A stretch of 64,000 bases of DNA from Tubiluchus corallicola (GCA_030141605.1 JAQGDQ010000178.1:257001-321000), one strand, 5' to 3'; positions 35,448 to 46,860 are shown, numbered from the stretch's first letter. Notes: generated from the sequence alone by a model not told the origin. Translations and numbers: made by a program.

Positions 35448-36134
35448 GGCAAGTATAATTTTGAAGGCAAGTTTTCTGATACCTACTTCAAGGATATTGG
35501 CTCACCTTTTTATCTTACATCATTCTCTATTCTTTTTTGCCAATCAATTCAAAAACTAGGTTTCACCTGAATGCAGATCTACATAACATGAACTATGATC
35601 TATGAAAGGCGGAATTATTTTCAGTGTTTGTGTGTCTGCTCGCTTGTTTGATATGTGTTCGGTTTGTTCATTTGCAGTACTGCACTCGATTCTGTTAAAA
35701 AAACTTGTCAGTGCAGTTCATAATTCTTTTTAATATGTAATCCTACATTCTTAAGGGTCAGTTGCTGTGATTAAATTATGACATCTGAAAAAAGACAATG
35801 GATAAAAATGTTAAACAATGTCACAGTATTGTTAATTATATACAGCATTATAGTTCTATATCTATACAGTAGGTCTGGAAATCATTTTCACAGCATTGTG
35901 TGAAGTCAAAGAATGTGAAAAAAAAACAATGAGCAGGAATGGAATGTCTACCTCGCTAGCTTAAATAAAGCGCAAATTTGGAGGACAATTAGAAAAGTGG
36001 GAAAAGAAGGATATCACAAGACGGTGCAGAATTGATCACTTGAGCTATTCTTGTATTACTGTCGTAGCACTCAGTGGAATGTTGATTTGACATACTTTGC
36101 ATTACTCAAAGCAGAGTTCTTTATTTAAGACAAA

Positions 36135-38069
36135 ATGCATTTCATCGTGCGTGATCATGTTTGCCGTACTTTCACTGGCAAAGCTGTGGCCAGTATTTTG
36201 CACAATATTGTACTTATCACGATAGTTTTTCTTGGTTTTGTAGTCCTGGCTTCTTCAACAATAGATACAAGTCGGTGCAATCAGGTAATGAAAGCGCAGT
36301 ATTATTGGACTGTTAATGACAATAGTGTGCCTAACAGTGGTTTTACTATATTCTATGGTAAAAAAGATGGTATTACTTACGAACTTTTAAGATTCGGATT
36401 AAAGTCAGACTCAGGACAACTGTTTGGTTTGGGAAACTCAACGAATAACAAATACGCATTCAGTTTACGAACCACAAGGTCTATACCAGACTATCTCAGC
36501 ACTCAAGATGATCCACCCATCTTAAACTGGGTAATAAAAATAGAATGCAAATCAGTCTCCCATCCACAGGAAAAATTTGACATAAATGTGAATGTTTCTA
36601 TAAAATCACTGAATGAACACCCACCAAGAGCAGCACCGGGAACGCAAGATAGATATCTTGTCTCCGAAAAAGCTGAGATTGGAAGAATGTTAGCAAGTTT
36701 TAGGGTGCTAGATGATGATCTGAATGCTCCCTACAATTCTTTTTCAACGTGTAACATCAAGGGCAATAATTCCAAATTTGAAGCAAAAGCAAGACAGGGT
36801 ACCCACAATTGTGAAATTTTCTTGCAAGAGGAACTAGATTATGAGCAGCAGTCGCTGTATTATGTTACTATTACGATGCATGATGCAGGCATTATTCCAA
36901 ATGAAGGCACACATGTATTCACTTTCGATGTAGCAGATGTCCATTTAAATCCTGTATTTGATGCAGAAATGTATTACGCCACTATAAAAGACAATGACCC
37001 AGTAGGGACGATAATAAATGTCCAGCCAAACAGAATTTCTGCCATCGACGGTGAATCGGGCAAAAGTGATGAACACATAAGATACAGCCTGGTAATTGGA
37101 GGTAAACCTTTTCAGTTTGTCAACGCAGACAATAAAGAAACGCCAGAGGAACGTGTAGGTGACTTAAGAATAATTGGAAAGATAACAGAACTCGAGTATT
37201 TCATGCCAGTCAAAGCCACTTACGTGAAGGATGGCGAACCCGAGTACTACACTGCAATGACAGGCATACACATTACAGTGCAAATTCAAGGACCACCCCC
37301 TGGATTTACTCAAAATTTGTACAAAGCTACAGTTGTGGAAAATCTTCCTGTAGGACGGAGCGTATTGGTTGTCCAAGCCGAAGATTTATCCCGGACAAAT
37401 ATCCCAGAGTTTTCTTATAGTCTGAAGACGAAGACTGGCAAATCAGTAAATGAGTTTACTGTGGACGGCTATAATGGTATAATAACAGTTACGAAAAAAC
37501 TGACTCCAGGAGTACATGTTTTTGTTGCAGTGGCCGCAAATGCTGATGGGTCAAGGGAGGCTGACGTTAGGGTGACCGTTTTGGCAGAAATTAATGAGAA
37601 TCCAAAGTTCTCAAAGGACTTTTATTATGCCAAATTTGCGAAAAACCTTTGGGCTGATGATGGCGTTAATACAGTAAGCGCAACACCTGCAGACGTTGTT
37701 AAGTTTAGAATGCTTACTATGTACGAGTACTTTGTCATTAAGTCTCCTCAGCAGGGAATCGGCATCATTACAGGCACGGATATGATGATAAAAACTCTGC
37801 CGTTGGGAAAGTACAGGTTAGTTGTCCTTGCCTGCATAGATGGAAATGTAGCAATTGGTGAAGATGAGTTGTGCAGTGCAGTTGAAGTAGAGGCCACCGT
37901 AGTAAAAGAGGTCGATGATTGGATAGAGGCACAGCGTGATGATTCAACGACTAGCTACAGCATGAACGAAGTTCTCATACTCGTGGCTTTTGCTTTGGTT
38001 TTGTTTGGCATCGTATCCGTCCTAATCTACATGATTATTATGCAGCAGCGATACAAAATGGGAACCTGA
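36135..38069 (+). CDS. Cadherin-like type I membrane protein, copy 2
   Basis: Intronless, 644 residues, the same length as copy 1. It has the same signal or anchor region, the same set of degenerate cadherin-like repeats, the same transmembrane helix and the same QQRYKMGT tail. Its first ectodomain block (DNA about 36,315-36,600) differs from copy 1: NSGFTIFYGKKDGITYELLR against KDVTKFYGKKDGITFYFIR, and IKIECKSVSHPQEKFDINVN against IVKCSSELHQEELNIKIK. The 650-bp 5' flank and the membrane-proximal two thirds are nearly identical between copies. That pattern points to homogenisation by gene conversion around a divergent exposed domain. A further run of substitutions lies in the second repeat. 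No cytoplasmic signalling motif is visible. Confidence 0.85.
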   Translation: MHFIVRDHVCRTFTGKAVASILHNIVLITIVFLGFVVLASSTIDTSRCNQVMKAQYYWTVNDNSVPNSGFTIFYGKKDGITYELLRFGLKSDSGQLFGLGNSTNNKYAFSLRTTRSIPDYLSTQDDPPILNWVIKIECKSVSHPQEKFDINVNVSIKSLNEHPPRAAPGTQDRYLVSEKAEIGRMLASFRVLDDDLNAPYNSFSTCNIKGNNSKFEAKARQGTHNCEIFLQEELDYEQQSLYYVTITMHDAGIIPNEGTHVFTFDVADVHLNPVFDAEMYYATIKDNDPVGTIINVQPNRISAIDGESGKSDEHIRYSLVIGGKPFQFVNADNKETPEERVGDLRIIGKITELEYFMPVKATYVKDGEPEYYTAMTGIHITVQIQGPPPGFTQNLYKATVVENLPVGRSVLVVQAEDLSRTNIPEFSYSLKTKTGKSVNEFTVDGYNGIITVTKKLTPGVHVFVAVAANADGSREADVRVTVLAEINENPKFSKDFYYAKFAKNLWADDGVNTVSATPADVVKFRMLTMYEYFVIKSPQQGIGIITGTDMMIKTLPLGKYRLVVLACIDGNVAIGEDELCSAVEVEATVVKEVDDWIEAQRDDSTTSYSMNEVLILVAFALVLFGIVSVLIYMIIMQQRYKMGT

Positions 38070-38373
38070 CTCTAGTATTCTATTGTTGGCCGCCAACTTC
38101 AATAATTGTTACCTTTGAATGTTATAATAATTTGTTACACACAATTTCCTGTCTGTTACTTTTTTAAGAGAAAGTTTTAATTTTTTCTTGCACATTTGGC
38201 TATTTGTTTTCTTCTTTTAAAGGAATGTTATAATTTTTTTATGCATGCTTTTCTGTCAGTTATCTTTTTTTAAAGGGATGTTATAATTTTTCTGCACAGT
38301 TTTTAGTCTTGTATCTTTTTTTAAAAAATGTTATTTTGCACTTTAAACTTGTACTGTACTTGTACTGATACCC

Positions 38374-38379
38374 AATAAA
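38374..38379 (+). terminator. Polyadenylation signal, cadherin-like copy 2
   Basis: AATAAA about 300 bases past the copy 2 stop, beyond the point where homology with copy 1 ends. Confidence 0.5.
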
Positions 38380-38654
38380 ATTCCATAGAAGTATTTTTTA
38401 TGGAAGTGTGCAATTTTTGACAAAGTTCCAGGTAGTCAGACTATGAACGAAATATAAGATAACAATTTAAAGAAATTAAAGATAACAATACGTATCACAA
38501 ACTATCGATTATCATATCAATACTAAAAAAATTTTTATCGTTGTCGTATCTATATTTGTTTAGAATATCCTCATCACTTTGAATTCAGTACGAATCGCTT
38601 TCTTTTATAAGAGTTTTTCTTTGCTTGTCAGCACCACTTCTGTTTCAATATCAT

Positions 38655-38800
38655 CATCATATGCCCAACACATCTATTGTAGACATTGGGCAGGCAGAAT
38701 TCTAAAATAAAAGAAATCTGCCCTAGACAGGTAAACGCAGCAGTAATCCAGCAAGAAACTAGACACTGTTACACCAGTGGCTTGTCAGCACCACTTCCGA
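38655..38800. repeat. Dispersed segment paired with 62,640-62,820
   Basis: An ATC-rich run, then CACATCTATTGTAGACATTG, GCAGAATTCTAAAATAAAA and CAGTGGCTTGTCAGCACCA, in the same order in both copies. Both lie close to cadherin-like copies (downstream of copy 2, upstream of copy 4). Confidence 0.7.
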
Positions 38801-39067
38801 TTAAGGACCACTGCCGATTCGGTTTCAATGAAGACTCAGTCATTGTTGCTATTGACAATAGCATCAGTCTTCAGTCAGTTTAATAACGTGCGTGGATGAC
38901 AAGTGCCCTATTTTAAAGGCATTTTCCCAGTTATGCACTGACATAAATAAACTCACATGAATGGAAATGCTTTAACTTCGCAAAACTCAAATCCAGCCGG
39001 ACAGGAAAAAACTTTTGAGTTAGGCAATGTTGACCATTTCGCAGCATGAAACATCTAAACTCTCCTC

Positions 39068-39720
39068 TAGATGGCAAGATAAATAGAAGATGGAAAATCA
39101 ACCCTTCTGTACACAATCGAGAAGATTTGATGACAGTTGCATAAATAGTAACAAATTATGTAGTGAAAAACGATTTTTGATCTTACAAAAGGACAAGTAC
39201 ACAACACTGTTAAACAATACGACAGTGTGGCTACCAAAGTCTTGCAGTGTGTATGTAGTTCAATTATTCAATCAGCCGGAAGACGATACTGTTTTTGAGT
39301 TGTAGTAAACTTTATTTTTCTAGAGTATAAATTGCATTTTTGAGTACGGCAATGTAAATTACATGTATTTTGATTAAATAGACCATATTTTTTATTCAAG
39401 TCATATATTTTGAGTCTGACGATGTTTTTTGTAGGAAAAATGAAAGATTTCTTCTGTTCTGCTGAAATTCTTTGAGTTAGGAGAAAGAATGGGATATGCG
39501 ATTTTGAGTTATACTGAGTTTACTGTAGTCTTGAAATATTGAATAACATACTTTTAAAAGTCTTTGACGACATATTAGAAGGCTAAAAAATAGATAAGAT
39601 AAATAGAAGGCAGAAAATCAACCCTTCTATACAAAAATGACGAAATTTGATGACAATTACATAAATAATAACAAATTGTGAAGTGAAGCACGAGTTTTTA
39701 ATGTCCAAAAGGGCACTTGC
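39068..39720. repeat. Two direct copies of a 135-bp segment
   Basis: About 39,068-39,205 and 39,588-39,720 share AAAATCAACCCTTCT, GATTTGATGACA and CATAAATARTAACAAATT. Between them, a GAGTTTACTGTA end near 39,527 suggests a mariner-type MITE remnant. Confidence 0.6.
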
Positions 39721-39799
39721 TGTTGTTGTCATTGTTACTGCCATGTAGCAGCAAATCAGCTAGTTTACGTACAACTGGAAAGAAAAACACAACAAAGAT

Positions 39800-40035
39800 G
39801 TCAAAAATGTCACAAGGTCATCAACTAAAGGTCACAAATTTTGCGTGGTCGAGGTCATCAACTGAACAACATCAAATGTACCAGGTAAAGGTTGCCAGCT
39901 AAAGGTTGTGAAATTTTACTAGCTCAGCATTGCGAACTAAAGGTCACGAAATTTTACGAGGTCAAAGTCATTAACTAATTTTCACAAAATTTTATCGGTC
40001 ATTTGCGAGGTCAAGGTCGTTAACTAAAGGTTATT
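39800..40035. repeat. Degenerate minisatellite, AGGTCATTAACTAAAGGTCA type
   Basis: Five or six irregular units of about 40 bp (AACTAAAGGTCACGAAATTT) end shortly before the first visible URB1 exon. Confidence 0.6.
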
Positions 40036-40061
40036 CATTGATTTATTTTCATGTATTTCAG

Positions 40062-40243
40062 GAATGGATATGAAAACTCCGCTATCCTTCAACTTCTTTC
40101 AAGTCTTTCGTACGGCGTTTACAATCGAGAAGACGCATGTGTCCAGCTGAGTGCTGTTGACATGCACTCTCTTGTGATCAGGCATTCCTTATTTCTGTAT
40201 GTAATGCAAGACGTGTCAGAAGAAATAAAATCAGATGTTAAAA
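40062..40243 (+). pseudogene. URB1: URB1 exon remnant a
   Basis: Acceptor TATTTCAG. Reads NGYENSAILQLLSSLSYGVY, then NREDACVQLSAVDMHSLVIR and HSLFLYVMQD. The donor A|GTGATG is weak but gives the phase needed to join exon b (A+CT, Thr). A pogo-like MITE begins 80 bases downstream. Confidence 0.65.
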
Positions 40244-40325
40244 GTGATGTGCCCATATATATTTTCCTTGTTTGTCTCTTCTCTCTTTTCTCTTTCTTTT
40301 TCATTCTTTTCTGTTAGCGAAAATA

Positions 40326-41577
40326 TACAATAAGTCCTCGCTTAACGATGCTAATGCACTTCAGCAAAATGCGACGTTAAGTGAGACATCGTTAAGCAGA
40401 ACCAAGCCTTCCGTAGAAGGTAATGTAAAAGAATTTATATACCTTCCAGAAGCCAAAACAATGCTGCTTAAAGCATACGCATCAGACGTTTAATACATAT
40501 TTCTACCTCTTACTTTCTTTCTACTTGCTTAAGATACAGGGTGGTGGAGTTTTGCTCGTTAGTCCACATCCTGTGGTTATTTTATATGGCTGAACACCAA
40601 GTTTGGGGTCAACCTGTCTTTGATGGTACTCGCATGCAGTGAGATGTTTTATCACAAAGACAATAGTTTTGTCTACTTTTGTTTATTCGTTGTTTGCTGT
40701 GATGACACTATCTTGACATTCCAAGAAGCAAGTGTTTGGTAACCATATTTCCACCTGCAGAATAGGACCCAAATTCTCACTGAAAAGTAGTGGAAAACCA
40801 GTCGAGGACCAGTTCACCTGGACCAATGGTCTGTCTGTTCGTCTGAACTGAAGTATCTGTTTGTCACCCTGCAAAAGGATGATATCTAGCTTCATTACTA
40901 GGAGTCTGAGGCAACCAGGCAAGAGTTCAATCTCGAGGCAACCAGGTACGAGTTCAACCGCTGGATTTCTGGAGCAGTTTTAAAGCGTGGTCCATGCAGA
41001 GGCTGGATTGGTGACAATTGGCAAGGAGTTGCTGGCAAGGACGTGACTGACTGCTGGAGATGTAAAGCCGATGTGGTATGGTTGGATACTGAAGAGCGTG
41101 GTGGATAGATCCAAAAACCTGATGAGAGACAGAAGCGTAGCCGGCCAACGTTCCTTTTGGGGAAATTAGGTATTGTTCGAAATTGATATCAATTCAATTT
41201 TGCTATCATTGCTTTACTGATTAAATTCTAAATCTAAATATTAGCTTTTAGTTCCGTTTTCGTTCTGATTAAATAATTTGCACGTGCATACAGGTGTTTC
41301 ACCAGTGACACGGATTCACGTAGCCTACACAAATGAATGATTATCCTGTAAATTTGGCATATAAAGGTGACGGAAACGCTCGAGAACCCTTAACACAGTA
41401 CTCTGATTTCCTAACGTCCTGACTTAATTATTACACGGCGTCACAGTAATATAAAAAATGGCTGTGAGTCAAGTAAAAATTGTCATTAAAATGAAACGTG
41501 CATAGTAAAGTGAGAAAAAGTCGTCGTTAAAACGAAACGTCGATAAATGGGGAGTCATTAAGTGAGGAATTACTGTA
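40326..41577. mobile_element. pogo/Tigger-like non-autonomous element
   Basis: The ends are inverted: left TACAATAAGTCCTCGCTTAA, right (reverse complement) TACAGTAATTCCTCACTTAA. TA-type termini with CCTCRCTTAAYGA are characteristic of pogo/Tigger relatives. No transposase frame inside. A fragment of the left end recurs at 50,407-50,575. Confidence 0.65.
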
Positions 41578-42193
41578 TAGCTATACTGTATGGGACATTG
41601 CTAATGTGGTAATTAATGTTTATACCATTTTTATGGTGAATTTATGGAAATGATTTTATCAACACATTTAGTGGTATATGGCACTGTGTTTAAGGTGCCT
41701 GTTGTAAAGATAGTAAAGAAACGGTACTTATTTTACCTCTGATTTTATTTTTGGTTTTCCATTTTTTATTTTTGGTTATTTGCCCCAAATATGTTAAACC
41801 ATTGGAAACTTGATTTTTGCTTTGACCAGTTAATTTATGAAATTATCTGATCTATAATCATAATCATAACCGTAACCAATATGTTTTATCTGTTAAACAA
41901 GCAAACAGAAATTTTTAGTTAAACAGGTTCAACATTAATTAACTTTAATTTTGCAAAAAATAAGAAAAACAAAGTAGTAAATAGGTGCATCTTTGCCTCC
42001 TTGTCTGGCTCAGACCATTACGGGCTCGCGATTTACATTTTTCACGGTGTAAACCTTAAAATTTAATCCAGCTCAAGTTTCTAGAGGAATTTTTAACCAA
42101 CAAACCTCTCTCTGCATTATAAATACAAAAGTGTGCAAACTATGTGATTAAAATTTGCTGCTTAGTGTATAACGTATTTTCTTTTAATTTCAG

Positions 42194-42368
42194 CTGCACT
42201 TGTAACCTTGTTGATTGTTCTGACAACAGTGATTCCCTCTTGTTGCAAATTGTTGTTCTTCACGATCTTGTTGAGTGCATACAGTGACACCTTGCGGAAA
42301 ACTGATCAACTACTGATGCAATTGATGCGGCTCTACGAGAAGGCAGGTTGCAATCTTCGTGATTATCT
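42194..42368 (+). pseudogene. URB1: URB1 exon remnant b (mutated donor)
   Basis: Acceptor TTTCAG. Reads ALVTLLIVLTTVIPSC, then LLSAYSDTLRKTDQLLMQLM and YEKAGCNLRDYL. Ending at 42,368 leaves CT, which with the first G of exon c makes Leu and gives NLRDYL-PFVWG. The donor there reads ATAAGT instead of GTAAGT. Staying in frame past it meets TAA at once. The nearby alternative GTGATT leaves the wrong phase. Confidence 0.7.
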
Positions 42369-42379
42369 ATAAGTTTATT

Positions 42380-44620
42380 TCGTCTGTTTTTAGCTCTACG
42401 ATTCCTGTACTGGTTAGTCAATATGGGAAATCTTCTATTGACTTGAGACGCTTGTCACATTGCTAAGCAATTATGATACAGAGAAGTCTTGAATTCAAGC
42501 TAAATTTAGCACTAACTATAAAAGTTTTACTATTTTTGTTTATTTAGCCTAAATATCATAATGCATTAAAACATACATTAAATACGTTAACTCCTTCGTC
42601 ACCCGTAAGGTAACAATTAACTTGATTCTTGTTTTTTTACGTTCTCTTGTCATTTCTTGTTATTTTCTGTATTGACTGTACCTCATGAGCACCAATCAAG
42701 TACAATCAAAATATAAGCACCAATCTAACCTTTATAGAGTCTAGCGCCGCTCTCCTGCCTATGATCAAACAGTTTCATAAAAATTACACATTTTTTCCAG
42801 TGGCAGAGTTAGGTTCTATTGTTAGAGGGAGCAAGTACAGAAAGAGAAAAAAGCACTGTGACATGTACCAAACAATTTTTAACATATTGATTATACATTT
42901 TAATTTTGTGTTTTATCAAAACATGGGAAAGATAAAGTTTTAATCGGAAAGTACATTATTGTTTTTTTTTGCATTTAAAACGCAATAAAAAGTTTTACAG
43001 GAAGCTCAAAAATCTCAACACGTAATAAAAACACATAGGTTATTTAATCATTTTAATTTCATACATAAAATGCAGGGACTCAATTTTCCGCGGATATGCA
43101 GAGTTCCGAGTTTTTGGAAGACCAGTAGTGCCATTTTTGTAAATCGCGTAAATTCGTTGAGAAAATTTTTACGGACCCAGTACATTATTTCACAAGCTGA
43201 GCGCTAGGTGGCAGGCCGTCACTTTGTTTACATCCCGTACATCAGTGTAACCACGTGTATATCTCTATGTATAAAAATATAGAATCAATTGTGCGTAGTT
43301 ATTTGAGTCATTCGCAGACAGTTTTTATATACTTTTGAGTAGGAGCGGCCAGTACTTAGGCGTTTTTGAGACAATTAGGTATCATGTATCCTTGATAGTT
43401 GGGTATTTTCAATTATGCATGAAACAAGGTAATTGATATTTTAAGTACACTTAGAGGCTCTCTATGGTCACAAAATTGCAATTTGTTGCTGGCTCCAAGG
43501 GGGCTTTTCCCCTCAACCCCATTGGGAGCCTAGGTGGCCCCAAAACCCTCAGCCTGTTTCACAGTTTTTTGCAATTTGTCATTCTCATCCCTGAAAATGA
43601 TTGCAAAATGAAGCATGTGTCATGAACTAACTACAACCGTTTCGTTCGTCTAGACTTTATTCTAGCAAAGTATTCTGTTACTTTGTTATTACTTAATTGA
43701 CAGCACGCCCTATACTAGACATTCATGTGACAAGAATATATTATAATGATTTGATTTGGGGTAATTTGATTCTTAGTTCATATGGGCAATGGAATAGGTG
43801 GGAGAGCTGTTACTGAATTAAACTTTGCCCCCACAATTATTAAGCCTGTTAGCTTTTTCAATCAAATAATCAAAAATTACAATCATTAACAAGTCACGAG
43901 GAATTATATTATAACATCTATACTGGCAGGTACAATCACAGAATCAAATAACATAATTATTATCAATACTAAAATTGCACTGTACTGAAACACAGCGGAA
44001 CAATTAGCCTGGCTAGCCCACAGGTCTAAATGTTCAAGGTAGACCTGTCTTACACAGCTTAAATACAGAAAACTAGAACACTATTAATGTAAAAGGTCAT
44101 TCAGAAGTAAATAAGTACAGTAAGATTAGAGGGAAATTTAAGCTTTATCAATGCTATAACAAGCCTAAAAAAGGGAGGGAATGAGATTAAAAAATTATGA
44201 AAGAGAGATGAGCAAGAAGACACAATATAATATCTAAAAGTCAAGTTAATCACTGCGAAGTAATTAAGGCGAACTTCGCGAAAGTTCAGTCAGTCAACAT
44301 TGACAAATGAATTGCAGAAATGCACGCTCATTTAAAAACGAGTGATGCAGGTTGATTCTGTAAAGACTCCATTGTTGGAAATTTTGAAAATCTGCTCCGT
44401 AGAGTGACTACTTTTCTTGTTCCTCCTTTATCGGCTCTGCCTCTGCTCTTTTCCACAACGGATAGCAGTAAAGTAGATTTATGCGTAGGACATTTTGCCT
44501 GTCGCTTAATTTTTTTTACAGTTTTGCAGTTTGCAGCAGCAAATTGAAACAGTACAGGTTCACATACTAGGTACCATTTAGAATGTGATTAGAGAAACGT
44601 AACATTTATCTGTTCTGCAG
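42380..44620. other. URB1 intron with dispersed repeats
   Basis: No protein-like frame. The stretch 43,290-43,380 (TTTGAGTAGGAGCGGC) is related to 63,005-63,095. Confidence 0.5.
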
Positions 44621-44783
44621 GCCATTTGTTTGGGGCCCCGCGGCGGTGGAGCACTACTCGACAACGAAAACCCAAGAACCATCTCTTTTGACGCGGATGT
44701 GCATGGACGACGTGCTGGATCTGTTAGATGCCCACAAGTTGTTGGAATCGGCCATTAAATTTCCTCTACAGCGGCGACTGCTG
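44621..44783 (+). pseudogene. URB1: URB1 exon remnant c
   Basis: Acceptor TGTTCTGCAG, donor CTG|GTATAA. Fully open: PFVWGPAAVEHYSTTKTQEP, then SLLTRMCMDDVLDLLDAHK and FPLQRRLL. This is the best-preserved and most diagnostic URB1 segment here. Exit is phase 0. Confidence 0.8.
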
Positions 44784-44999
44784 GTATAAACATTTTTATT
44801 GAAAATTGCAATCGAATTATTCTTACCTGGGAAATGACACCCTGCTACCTGCTTATGAGTTTTTTCTCCAGCTGCTTATCTGTGGAACGCTTGAGCATGG
44901 AAATCAGAAAACTGTTTTTTTACAACCACAATTGCTTAAAGAAGGATAATGGGAGGTCCCTGGCAAATTCTTTTTTAACACGTTTTTATCTAGTTGTAT

Positions 45000-45290
45000 T
45001 GCTTTTTTGTTATTATTGTTATTGCCATCTTTATTGCTATTGTTATTGCTTTTGTTTTTTTATTATTTTTGTTATGTATTAGTATTGTTTTTTATTATTG
45101 TTATTGCTGTGTTTATTCCTATTGTTTTTGCTATTGTTTTTTATTATTACTGTCATGTTTATTGCTGTTGTCATGGCTATTGCTTTATATTATTGTTATT
45201 GTCATGTTTTTGCTATTTTTATTGTTATTGCTATGGTTTTTTACTATTGTTTTTTCATGTATATTGCTATTGTTTTTTCAATGTTATTTT
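45000..45290. repeat. T-rich TTATTG/TTATTGC simple-sequence tract
   Basis: About 290 bases of irregular TTATTGTTATTGCTATTG units. They generate long artificial Leu/Tyr/Ile-rich frames in all three forward frames; none is a gene. Confidence 0.85.
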
Positions 45291-45316
45291 ATCCAAGAGT
45301 TCACGGTAATTTGCAG

Positions 45317-45407
45317 GAAGAAAGAAATCATTATGGTGTTGGTTCCGCTTAAGATTTATACGACCCTGGATTCTTCCTGCCTCTGTTCAGCAATCTTCTG
45401 GAACCGG
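45317..45407 (+). pseudogene. URB1: URB1 exon remnant d (in-frame stop)
   Basis: Acceptor AATTTGCAG in phase 0 with exon c. Reads EERNHYGVGSA, then TAA at 45,350, then DLYDPGFFLPLFSNLLEP and donor G|GTTAGT. Starting after the internal TTAAG would avoid the stop but give the wrong phase, so the stop looks like a true lesion. Confidence 0.7.
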
Positions 45408-45726
45408 GTTAGTAGGACTTTACCGTACCTACTTTGATAGTTTGTCGTGACTGAGTCGATTCGTTTATTATGTCAAAGACAGAAATTGACAGTGATCTTT
45501 GTCATTCTTCATGTCGTTCACATTAATTTCTTAAGTAGGCTTTTGTTCCAGCGATCGATGATGATCGTGAAAAGGTCAAAGGTTAGGTGTATTAGACAAC
45601 GCATTTGTGTACACCTGGCAACGCCTCACACCACATGCTTTTGTAATAGTAACAGTTTTAACTGCTAGCTAGAACCTTACCTAGTTCATTTTTTCTTGTT
45701 CCCAAGCAAGATCTTGCTAGAAAGTC

Positions 45727-45850
45727 ACTCTACGCACAGACTAATGCATAGTTAAATCCATGTAAAACATCTGACATTACTGAACTAGTCCGGCAGATGG
45801 CTGTGCTTTAGCCACATATCACGTGAAGGTTGTAGTTAAGATGCGTTGCT
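45727..45850. repeat. Dispersed repeat paired with 48,670-48,800
   Basis: Both copies share ACTAATGCATA, CTGAAC...CGGCAGA, CACATGACGGTTGTAGTTAA-type sequence and AGACGCGT or AGATGCGT in order. The copy at 45,855-45,930 next to it (GACCTACAGCAACTGTGTGT) recurs at the breakpoint of cadherin-like copy 3 (60,826). Confidence 0.65.
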
Positions 45851-45989
45851 TTGGTACACTTTGCCTTTGACCTACAGCAACTGTGTGTGCACACAAAGAA
45901 ACTGTGAAAAGACTTATTAATGATAACAGTTTATAAAGTAGCCTTTTTATATAGTTCCTAGCTTTGCAGCTTTCAAAGTTTCCAAGCTT

Positions 45990-46255
45990 TGTACTTTAAT
46001 TTTCGCTTTCACAAATATTTGTAACACTCTCATGGAATGTTTGTGCGGTTGAAATTTATGTTTATTTGTGATGACATCCATAGTTGGGCTCACCCGTCAT
46101 TAATTAAGATTTTAATCTATTATTTAATTATCAGAAATGCTTTGGCATTACTATACGTATTAAAATGAATACTTTTTACCTTAGTTCAACAGGGGTAGGG
46201 TATGAAAAATCAACCTTTTTTCCTTTAACATACTGTTATTTTCCATGCAGGAGTG
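45990..46255. repeat. Copy of the 3' half of the gene A intron
   Basis: It shares CATTAATTAAGATTT, TTTAATTATCAGAAA and a TATGAAAAATCA...TTTCCTTTAA block with 1,370-1,622, ending at the same TGCAG. Here the TGCAG is not followed by a recognisable exon. Confidence 0.7.
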
Positions 46256-46338
46256 GAAATCATATTGTTCTTTCCATCCATAGCTGCTTCTCTGCGGAAC
46301 TGCATGATGTGTATAATTTATTGTTAATTTTCCTGCAT

Positions 46339-46514
46339 TGGTGGTTGTCAACTGTCGTAAGTTTGCCAAAAGCAATGCACTTGGCTTCACTATCGCGGCA
46401 CTGAGCAGCAAAGATGGTCACATGAAAGCCGCGGTGTCAGCACCTCCAATGAAAGGGTGCCTCCAATCATTGCGGTGTTCGTATCGAAGGTTGCTCAACT
46501 TGTGTTCCACCCAG
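46339..46514 (+). pseudogene. URB1: URB1 exon remnant e (lost acceptor, internal deletion)
   Basis: Reads VVVNCRKFAKSNALGFTIAA, LSSKDGHMKAA in one frame. It then jumps to GVSTSNERVPPIIAVFVSKV, AQLVFHP in another frame with no intron between. Roughly 30 residues normally lie between these blocks. The expected acceptor at 46,337 reads TCCTGCAT instead of a CAG, and an upstream in-frame stop rules out nearby alternatives. The donor G|GTGAAT is intact. Confidence 0.65.
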
Positions 46515-46739
46515 GTGAATAGATTTTTTGGCCATCGTGATTATTTTTTCGCTAAACTAGTGACAAAGTTGAAACTTGATTAACTTTTGCAAAGTTTTTG
46601 TGCTTCATTCATTAGCTTATTATTTAAATAAGTTTTTTTGCTACTGATAGGTGGCTCTGATTGACCGCGTATTGACTAGTCAGAGAACTCAGCCCCAGAT
46701 TGGCAAAGCCGTCTCTATGTTAACGACATTATAGGCTTA

Positions 46740-46860
46740 TTGACGGTTTTTATGAAACCTGCTTTAGCCATGCGGGCTGATATCTCGATTCAATGCAGCA
46801 TAGAGATCACAAGGTTCTGGGTTCGAATCCTGGTTCACTCACAATTTTTAGAGCCTTCTT
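46740..46860 (+). repeat. Possible tRNA-derived SINE fragment
   Basis: GGTTCTGGGTTCGAATCCTG contains a perfect B-box (GGTTCGAATCC), followed by GGTTCACTCA. I could not pair a 5' acceptor stem or find a clear A-box, so a functional tRNA is unlikely. Confidence 0.4.

Noticed and set aside
45353-45407. Alternative URB1 exon start that avoids the in-frame stop
   Set aside because: An AG precedes it, but this start would enter in the wrong phase relative to exon c, and the conserved residues before the stop would be lost.
44994-45437. Long Leu/Ile/Tyr-rich forward frames
   Set aside because: They come from a TTATTG simple-sequence tract. Only 45,317-45,407 inside it is a real (URB1) exon remnant.
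46768-46842. Functional tRNA gene
   Set aside because: It has a perfect B-box, but no acceptor stem pairing or clear A-box could be found.
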